A stretch of 64,000 nt of DNA, from contig NC_039363.1 of NCBI RefSeq assembly GCF_003573695.1, positions 161,650,747 to 161,714,746 of the forward strand. Direction: 5' to 3'. How positions within the stretch are numbered: position 1 is the first letter of the stretch; each line of letters begins with the position of its first letter. Below are positions 56,638 to 64,000 of this stretch, piece after piece. Source of the stretch: Papaver somniferum. Lineage: Eukaryota > Streptophyta > Magnoliopsida > Ranunculales > Papaveraceae. The notes under the pieces were generated by a model. The model was not told where the DNA came from. It made no database searches and saw nothing but the letters and a program-made list of their open reading frames with translations. The translations under genes and the position numbers were made by a program.

Positions 56638-57676
56638 GTGTGAACTACATATTAATTCTCTGCCTTTTTGTCAATAAAATTGGCAAAGGTACGAAAACGA
56701 GATCCTAATGAAATTTCCAAAAGAGACATTTCATGACCAAAAGAAAGCACATATCAACTTGTTTAGATGAAATGATAAAGCCGAAGCTAAATGCTTTCAT
56801 CAAGGAGTTTATAAAGATACAAGATAACTCCTATAATATTTCACAACCGCACTCCCCACAAAGATTTGGCAATTAAGCACAAGTTCAATTAAGAACTCTC
56901 CCACCATAAAATGTCATTCCCGAAAGAAAAACAAGAGCGACCTTAATTTCAAAAGAAAAGAAGGATTTCTTTGGACATAACAAATCACGTACGAATATGA
57001 ATTTGAATCCAAAAATACTCAATTAGATTAATCACAAGAGAACTCATAATTAATCTAATCGGAAATATACAACCAAATTAACTAGAAAAAGTGATGAATT
57101 TAATTGATCATGCTCAACATAAGAGAACTTATGGAGCCTCACAGTATATATATAAAATATGGATTAAGGAAGATCAATATTGCGGAATATACAAGGATCA
57201 TTCTATTTTCCATCACTATTTGCACAATGACATACAATAGACATAATTCCATCAATAAATGACATAATAGGCTTAACTTTTGTATTTGTCAAAAGTTCAT
57301 TCATTCTTTTATCAATACATGCATATCGACATATGAAAGACTTAACTTTTGACAAGGTATGGGACAATGATAGTTCACGGACGCAAACACACATATCCCA
57401 TAACAAATTGCAATATAAAACCATAAAGATTAATAATGCAAAAATCATCTTCCAAGCAATTTTAGAATTTAAACAAATAAACCTAAAAACATGAAGATGA
57501 AAACGTTGGACATAGCTATGTGTAATCACAATAATGACTATTCCAAACTCTAGTTATTCTTCTAAAAAAACAAGAAAATAGAAGATTTACTAGAAGTTAA
57601 GACCTTTGAAGAATTCTTTATCGTCCCCGAACTCTTTATCGTCAACAGCCATTGGGACATAAGTTTCATGAAAATA

Positions 57677-57973
57677 TTAGTTGATATCAATAAACCTTCT
57701 TGACTGATGTCGAACTAGAGCCTTCTGAATCTCATGAGTCTTAAACACAAAAGCTTTTATTTGTTGAATCTCCTTTTGCATCTCCTTCAACACTTCAAAA
57801 ACATCAGAAAACTTCTGAGAATTTGAAGGAACATCTCTAGGCTTCCTCACATTCCTTCTTTTTCTTTTCAATGTCGGAGCTAACGGAGATTTATCTTTTT
57901 CATTCATGATTGATGGCTTGAAAATCATATTAACATCTTTTTCATCAGAAGACATGATACTCGGAGTATCCAT
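57677..57973 (-). CDS. small ORF with basic patch and coiled coil, TR-GAG element II
   Basis: 98 codons starting MDTPSIMSSDEKDVN. A basic nuclear-signal-like KRKRRNVRKPR sits in the middle. A heptad-like helix (FEVLKEMQKEIQQIKAFVF) forms the end. The same protein is encoded in element III (63709-63966), and an analogous frame occurs in element I. Function unknown. Confidence 0.55.
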   Translation of the reverse strand: MDTPSIMSSDEKDVNMIFKPSIMNEKDKSPLAPTLKRKRRNVRKPRDVPSNSQKFSDVFEVLKEMQKEIQQIKAFVFKTHEIQKALVRHQSRRFIDIN

Positions 57974-58267
57974 AAACGTATGGGTTTGTGAGAGGAAATC
58001 ACAATCTCAACAAGCAATATTAAGATAAAAAGAGGTTTCAAGGAAGGAAAAAGGAATGTAGGTTTAAACTTTAACAGGTTCGTGCACGCACAATTCTGAA
58101 CCCCAAAGAGAGTAGAATTGTCGAGAATAACCCTTCTTTATTGATAGAAAGGGTTTTCAAAAACAAAAATAGAAAAGAAGAGAGCAACCTTTTCTTAAAT
58201 CCTGAGAGGTACAAAATCTTGTCTCTTTTGATCAGGCACATGAGACAAGATTTACAAATCAACACAA

Positions 58268-58919
58268 TCAAGTTGCGTTGCGGTGAACAACAATTTGTCC
58301 ACAATTTTCCTCTTGAGAAGAATCCACAGAACTCTGTCTATCAAAACGATTTGACCATACTTTCTTCTCTAATGGTCTTGTTTTATCCTTGGAAATTAAC
58401 TTCTTAGACGAAGATAAAATCCTACATACCTTAGCGGTCTTCTGAGCAAGTTTAAGCTTATTTGCTAATCGATTTGTTCTTCGTTGAAGTTTGTTGACAT
58501 GCTTCATATTTGTGTTTGTACTTGTAACACTTTGATAGTTCATGACCCTTTACATAACAATATGAGCACGTCAATCTTGGATAAAAATCAGGCATCTGAG
58601 ATGTGCACACACACACACACAGTGGAACCTGAAACATCACATACAGAGTTTCCAAGAAAATGGTCAAAATGTTTTCTTCCAGATTGGTTGAGTTTTCTTC
58701 TGAATGAATATCAAGATTGATGTATGTATTTCTACAATTATCAAACTCAATATTTTCACCAAGAAGTGCAACACTTGATTTCTCGTCTTCATTAGAATCA
58801 TAGTCGTCAGACATTTCATCAAGAGTTGCAGCAAGACCTTTGTTCCCAGTGTATTTCTTAAGATTTGGACACTCATTTGCAAAATGACCAAAATCTTTAC
58901 ACTTAAAGCACTGAGGCAT
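58268..58919 (-). pseudogene. gag: TR-GAG element II Gag C-terminal part with two zinc knuckles
   Basis: CFKCKDFGHFANEC and CSYCYVKGHELSKC each fit a CCHC knuckle, separated by an acidic linker (DEMSDDYDSNEDEKSS). A CA-repeat at 58607-58620 codes a VCVCVC stretch within the linker. A further frame (58268-58543) overlaps the end and may be the continuation after a shift. Two knuckles are typical of some Copia Gag proteins. Confidence 0.72.
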
Positions 58920-59169
58920 ATCCTCGTCATTAGTTTCACCCGTGTCACTGTTTTTAGGAGGAATACGATTATGAGGCTTGACTGATGCTTTAGGCTTTTC
59001 TCTTTAGAACTGTTTACTTCTCTTCAATATAAGATCCCTAAACTGTCTTGTGATCATCGAGACCGATTTGTAAAGATCTTCATCTGATGAATCAGTCTCA
59101 GAGTGATTGTCTTCAGAGATATACACTTTTTTTACTTTTATCAAGTAATTTTGTGTCTTTTAGTGCTTT

Positions 59170-59826
59170 GAAAGCAACATCCTTATATTTGGATGAATGC
59201 TCGTGATCAAAGATCTTAAGCTTCCCAACCAGCGTATTTCTGGAGAGATTATCAAGGTTATTTCCCTCAACGATGGCATGCTTCTTAGAGTCTTATCTAG
59301 ATGGCAACGATCTGAGAATTTTCATCACAATGTCCTTTTCAGGAATAGTCTTACCCAATACAAAAGATGCATTAACAATTTCGAACACTTTGTAATTAAA
59401 CTCATCAAATGTTTCTTCATCTGCCATACGAAGGTTTTCTCAATCGGAATTAAGGTTTTGAAGCCTAGCTTCCTTCTCACTAGTATTACCTTCAAAAACG
59501 GTTTCTAAGATTTCCCAAGCTTCTTGCGACTTAGTACAATTAGACACATGGTGCTGAAGATTTGGGATAATGGCATGTATGATAGCATTCAAACCGTCGG
59601 AATTTTGCTTTGCAGCAAGTATCTCGGCAGAGGTGTATTCACCAATGTTCTTGGGAACGTTTACATCTCCAACTGCCACAACGGGAGCATCATAGCCATT
59701 AACTACATATACCCATGATTGAAAATCACGTGCTTGAAGAAAAGCTCGCATACCAATTTTCCACCATAAGTAATTAGAGCCATCGAAGACTAGTGGTACG
59801 TTAATAGAGATATCACCTATGTCCAT
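59170..59826 (-). pseudogene. gag: TR-GAG element II Gag N-terminal part
   Basis: The frame 59440-59826 (FDGSNYLWWKIGMRAFL ... SQEAWEILETVFEGN) matches element I closely. A TGA at 59440-59442 replaces the Trp read in element I. The frame then continues through IVMKILRSLPSR to a second stop near 59294 and on (HAIVEGNNLDNLSRN). Because element I lacks both stops but has a frameshift instead, the family once had one longer gag. Confidence 0.8.
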
Positions 59827-59893
59827 AAAGTCAGATCGCTACAAACAAAAACTTGTAAGGTCTTTAAACGTGTTTGCCTGTTCTGTTACCAAT

Positions 59894-62240
59894 TGAAAAA
59901 GTGTGGATACAACAACCACGTACAATATTTCGATTAGCAATCTGTATGGACTAACTCCAATATACTTTCAAGAGAATCAACTAGACTCAATCTTAATAAA
60001 GTATATCAAAGATTTATATCTCTCTTTCTCGATTCAACTCTTACTCAAGCAAATCAAAATCGGCGAGTCTAATTGAATACAAGAAAAATCACTTGAACGG
60101 TACCAAAGACCAATGTTCAAGTATCAATCAATGTAAATCAACAACCAAAGGTTGGATATTCTAATTGATTGATTTCAACGCACAACCTGTGATATTTCAA
60201 TTATATAACAAAATATAACGCGAAAAAGAAATAACACAGACACCAGAATTTTGTTAACGAGGAAACTGCAAATGCAGAAAAACCCCGGGACCTAGTCCAG
60301 ATTGAACACACACTGTATTAAGCCGCTACAGATACTAGCCCACTACAAACTAACTTCGGTATGGACTGTAGTTGAACCCCAATCAATCTCACATTGATCC
60401 AAGGTACAGTTGCGCTCCTTACGTCTCTAATCCCAGCAGGATACTACGCACTTGATTCCCTTAGTTGATCTCACCCACAACTAAGAGTTGCTACGACCCA
60501 AAGTCGAAGACTTTAATAAATAAATCTGTATCACACAGAAAAGTCTATGATAATAGATAAATCTGTCTCCCACAGAAATACCCACAAGTTTTGTTCCGTC
60601 TTTTGATAAATCAAGGTGAACAGGAACCAATTGATAACCCAGACTTATATTCCCGAAGAACAACCTAGAATTATCAATCACCTCACAATAATCTTAATCG
60701 ACGCGGCGAAATAAGATATTTTGGAATCACAAATGATGAGACAAAGATGTTTGTGACTACTTTTAAATCTTGCATATCGGAGATAACAATCTCAAGCCAA
60801 TCATTACGATTGTACTCAAAACAATAGAATCAGCAAGATCAGATCACAAAACTACAAGAAAGTAGTATCGGTCTGGCTTCACAATCCCAATGAAGTCTTC
60901 AAGTCGTTAACCTGGTTTACAAGAAAAAACCTAAGGTTAAAGGAGAATCGACTCTAGCTTATACAACTAGTATCACACACGAGGTGTGGGGATTAGGTTT
61001 CCCAGTTGCTAGAGTTCTCCCTTATATAGTCTTTCAAATCAGGATTTGCAATCAATGTTAGCTTAGTAACAAAGCATTCAATATTCACCGTTAGATGAAA
61101 ACCTGATTAGATTCAAGCTAATATCTTTCAACCGTTGGATCGAAAACTTAGCTTGTTACACACAAATTAAATGCACGATTTTAGGTTTGGTAACCGTACC
61201 TAAACATGTACATTTGTTTGTTCAACAATAGTTAACCAAATGGTTAGCCATTTGAGCACTTTCTTATCAACCATATTCTTCTTCACCATAACTAGTTCAA
61301 ATGACTCAAATGAACTAGTTATAGAGTTGTTCAATTGTATAAATCTTATATAACTATGCAAGACACAATCGAAGCAAAAAAAGATTTGATTCACTCGAAT
61401 CGATTCATGAACTTTATAGCCACGGTTTGCAATTTGCATTCCTTAGTTAATATAAATACAAGTTCACAAATAATCGTCTTTAGATATAACCAACTCAAGT
61501 ACGTGGACTTAGTTCGCGGACTTAAGTTCCTGGAAGGAGTTCACAAACTCAAGCAGATATTCTCGGGATGAGAACCTCCGCCAGTTTGCGGACTGAGTTC
61601 ACAGCTCTTATTCCGGTTTTCCTGATCAACAAAGTACACATACTTTGGTTCAAGGAATAAGGACTTATACATATATGTGTTTCCACACAATGCTTATATC
61701 CAATAATGGTTATATAATCTAAACTCTCATTTCAATCATTGAAACATTCTTAGAGGACGTTATATAGTTGTTACTCACAAACCATTTTTTGCCAAAGCCA
61801 TTTTCAAAGTGATTAAACATAACATGACTTTCGTCACTAGGTAAAGATGAACTTGGCCAAAGCGAAAGCTTACCAACACATATTTCGAGAAATAGATAAG
61901 CGAGATAAACTCGCCTCGAAATAGCAAATGTGTATAATCAAAGTCTATATAGAAAAACGACTTTTGTCTCAAGATAGGAGATATAGTAGATACACTTTTG
62001 AGTGATAGATAAGTTCTAGTCTCCTCCTTTTAGTCGATGAAGTTCCAAGAGTTCCTTGAGTAGTTCTTCGTTTTATATGATGATCGCCATGGAGTTCTTG
62101 AGCTCAACTACACTTTCTATCCTAGTCCGAGACTTAGCTATAGTAGACTAGAAATCAAGACTTATAGTTTTGATCACTAATATTGACAAACATGCATGAG
62201 ATAGTAACGCATGCGATTTCGACCGAGTAGTGCTCTAACA
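59894..62240 (-). repeat. shared LTR between TR-GAG elements II and III (2347 bp)
   Basis: TGAAAAAGTGTGG ... GCTCTAACA. A degraded primer-binding site lies on its left (TGTTCTGTTACCAAT). An intact polypurine tract complement (ATCTCCCCCTTTG) lies on its right, so it serves as the 5' LTR of II and the 3' LTR of III. Confidence 0.88.
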
Positions 62241-64000
62241 ATCTCCCCCTTTGTCAATTTTAGTGACAAAACTATCAATACATATGGAATACAAAAATAA
62301 ATAAATAAACTTTTGTAGCTCCTATTCCACATGCCTAATCTTCAACATTACTCGAAATCTTCGTCACTTCCAAGTACTCCAATGATCCCAAAGGTTGTAA
62401 GTTCAGCATCATCGTTGTTGAAAATCAGTAGCTATAACAATGAGAAAACATAATTCACAATTATTGTTATACAGTGTCATAGTATCATTATGCAGCATCA
62501 AGGTTCAATTGTATCACAACTTCGACAACAACACTATGGTGATATGTATCACTTCCCCTTAGTCAATACTCCATCTCACATGGAAACCACTCCCTCTTAC
62601 ATAGTGATCCGGAAACCATATGTATTTGTAGTGTGAACTACATATTAATTCTCCTCCTTTTTGTCAATAAAATTGGCAAAGGTACGAAAACGGGATCCTA
62701 ATGGAATTTCCAAAAGAGATATTTCATGACCAAAAGAAAGCACATATCAACTTGTTTAGATGCAATCATAAAGCTGAAGATAAATGTTTTCATCAAGGAG
62801 TTTATAAAGATACAAGATACCTCCTATAATATTCCACATCCGCACTCCCCACAAAGATTTGGCAATTAAGCACAAGTTCAATTAAGAACTCTCCCACCAT
62901 AAAATGTCATTCCCGAAAGATCAACAAGAGCGACCTTAATTTCAAAAGAAAAGAAGGATTTCTTTGGACATAACAAATCACATACAGATATGAATTTGAA
63001 TCAAAAATACTCAAATAGATTAATCACAAGAGACCCCATAATTAATCTAATCGAAAATATACAACCAAATTAACTAGAAAAAGTGATGAATTTAATTGAT
63101 CATGCTCAACATAAGAGAACTTACGGAGCCTCACAATATATACATAAAATATGGATCAGGGAAGATCAGTACCACGGAATATACAAGGATTCATTCTATT
63201 TTCCATCACTATTTGCACAATGACATACAATAGACATAATTCCATTAATAAATGACATAATAGGCTTAACTTTTGTATTTTTCAAAAGTTCATTCATTCT
63301 TTTATCAATACATGCATATCTACATATGAAAGACTTAACTTTTGACAAGGTATGGGACAATCATAGTTCACGGACGCAAATACACATATCCCATAACAAA
63401 TTGCAATATAAAACCATAAAGATTAATACTGCAAAAATCATCTTCCAAACAATTTTATAATTTAAACAAATAAACCTAAAAACATGAAGATGAAAACGTT
63501 GGACATAGCTATGTGTAATCACAATAATGGCTATTCCAAACTCTAGTTATTCTTCTAAACAAAACAAGAAAATAGAAGATTTACTAGACGTTAAGACCTT
63601 TGAAGAATCATTTATCATCACCGACCTCCTTGTCGTCAACAGCCATTGGGACATAAGGTTCATGAAGATATGAGTTCATATCAATAAATCTTCTTGACTG
63701 ATGTCGAACTAGACCTTCTGAATCTCATGAGTCTTAAACACAAAAGCTTTTATTTGTTGAATCTCCTTTTGCATCTCCTTCAACACTTCAAGAACATCAG
63801 AAAACTTCTGAGAATTTGAAGGAACAACTCTAGGCTTCCTCACATTCCTTCTTTTTCTTTTCAATGTCGGAGCTATCAGAGATTCATCTTTTTCCTTCAT
63901 GATTAATGGCTTGACAATCATATTAACATCTTTTTCATCAGAAGACATGATAATCGGAGTATCCATAAACGGATGGGTTTGTGAGAGGAAATCACAATCT
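62241..64000 (-). mobile_element. TR-GAG element III, 3' internal part, continues beyond the window
   Basis: Internal sequence equivalent to 1734-3770 and 56638-57973. It begins with the polypurine tract at 62241 and carries the conserved small ORF near its end. The gag would lie to the right, outside the window. Confidence 0.82.
63709..63966 (-). CDS. small ORF with basic patch and coiled coil, TR-GAG element III
   Basis: 85 codons, closely matching 57677-57973 (MDTPIIMSSDEKDVNM, KRKRRNVRKPR, EVLKEMQKEIQQIKAF). It ends earlier than the copy in element II. Retention of an open frame in both copies hints at selection before insertion. Confidence 0.55.
   Translation of the reverse strand: MDTPIIMSSDEKDVNMIVKPLIMKEKDESLIAPTLKRKRRNVRKPRVVPSNSQKFSDVLEVLKEMQKEIQQIKAFVFKTHEIQKV

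Larger units (their letters stand above)
55020..62240 (-). mobile_element. TR-GAG element II (3' LTR truncated), sharing its right LTR with element III
   Basis: The left LTR (55020-56637) stops abruptly inside a GCGGACTTAG and joins internal sequence. The internal region runs to 59893 and the right LTR is 59894-62240. The gag strand is minus. As in element I, no polymerase or integrase domain is found. Compared with the intact arrangement at 61511-62629, about 1.1 kb is missing at the junction, including the polypurine tract. Confidence 0.82.

Overview
The window looks like intergenic and genic DNA of a dicot plant nuclear genome. Evidence: AT-rich DNA with GT-AG introns, many Copia LTR retrotransposons primed by initiator tRNA-Met, a Mutator-like transposon, MITEs, and a tandem pair of plant 2-oxoglutarate/Fe(II) dioxygenases. 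The dioxygenases belong to the DOXC/SRG1-like group that contains the opium-poppy morphinan demethylases. The degraded copy ends in a C-terminus (KLDGKSSLDSMRI) very like those enzymes, so Papaver or a close relative is my best guess, from memory of the family only. There is no rRNA gene and no CRISPR array.

Layout. 1-8006: one LTR element on the minus strand (TR-GAG type: gag but no pol), its outer LTR cut by the window edge. 8007-11040: old repeats, including a block rich in GCCGGCAT motifs. 11049-20514: a complete 9.5-kb Mutator-like element with 45-bp terminal inverted repeats and a perfect 8-bp target duplication. It carries a broken FAR1-type transposase fused to an OTU protease domain (plus strand), a second gene with a plant-mobile-domain-like protein (minus strand), a 211-bp tandem array, and very many copies of the short motif AWTCGG in its noncoding DNA. 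20523-25380: intergenic, with a probable non-autonomous DNA transposon (21340-23220) that holds a GGATCAAC/GTTGATCC minisatellite and a tRNA-Trp-like sequence. 25380-29300: the first exons of an unidentified gene. 30030-40675: a dioxygenase pseudogene split by two Copia insertions. 41284-42709: its intact four-exon neighbour. 43165-48062: a third Copia element, inserted upstream of the intact gene. 48149-48558: a foldback MITE. 50220-51374: a 1.2-kb DNA transposon inserted into an older repeat. 53260-54787: a solo LTR. 55020-64000: two TR-GAG elements in tandem sharing one LTR, running out of the window.

How it works together. The only gene that looks fully functional is the dioxygenase at 41284-42709; the gene at 25660 is incomplete in my reading. 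Everything else is mobile DNA at different stages of decay, and many nonsense lesions are Trp to stop (TGG to TGA or TAG), as expected from cytosine-methylation decay. The most interesting object is the 9.5-kb Mutator-like element. Its dense family-specific motif in noncoding DNA, its tandem array built from that motif and its extra non-transposase gene parallel the VANDAL/VANC anti-silencing systems of Arabidopsis, but with a different kind of accessory protein. Three other regions carry arrays of their own short motifs, as if related families had each diverged to a private motif.
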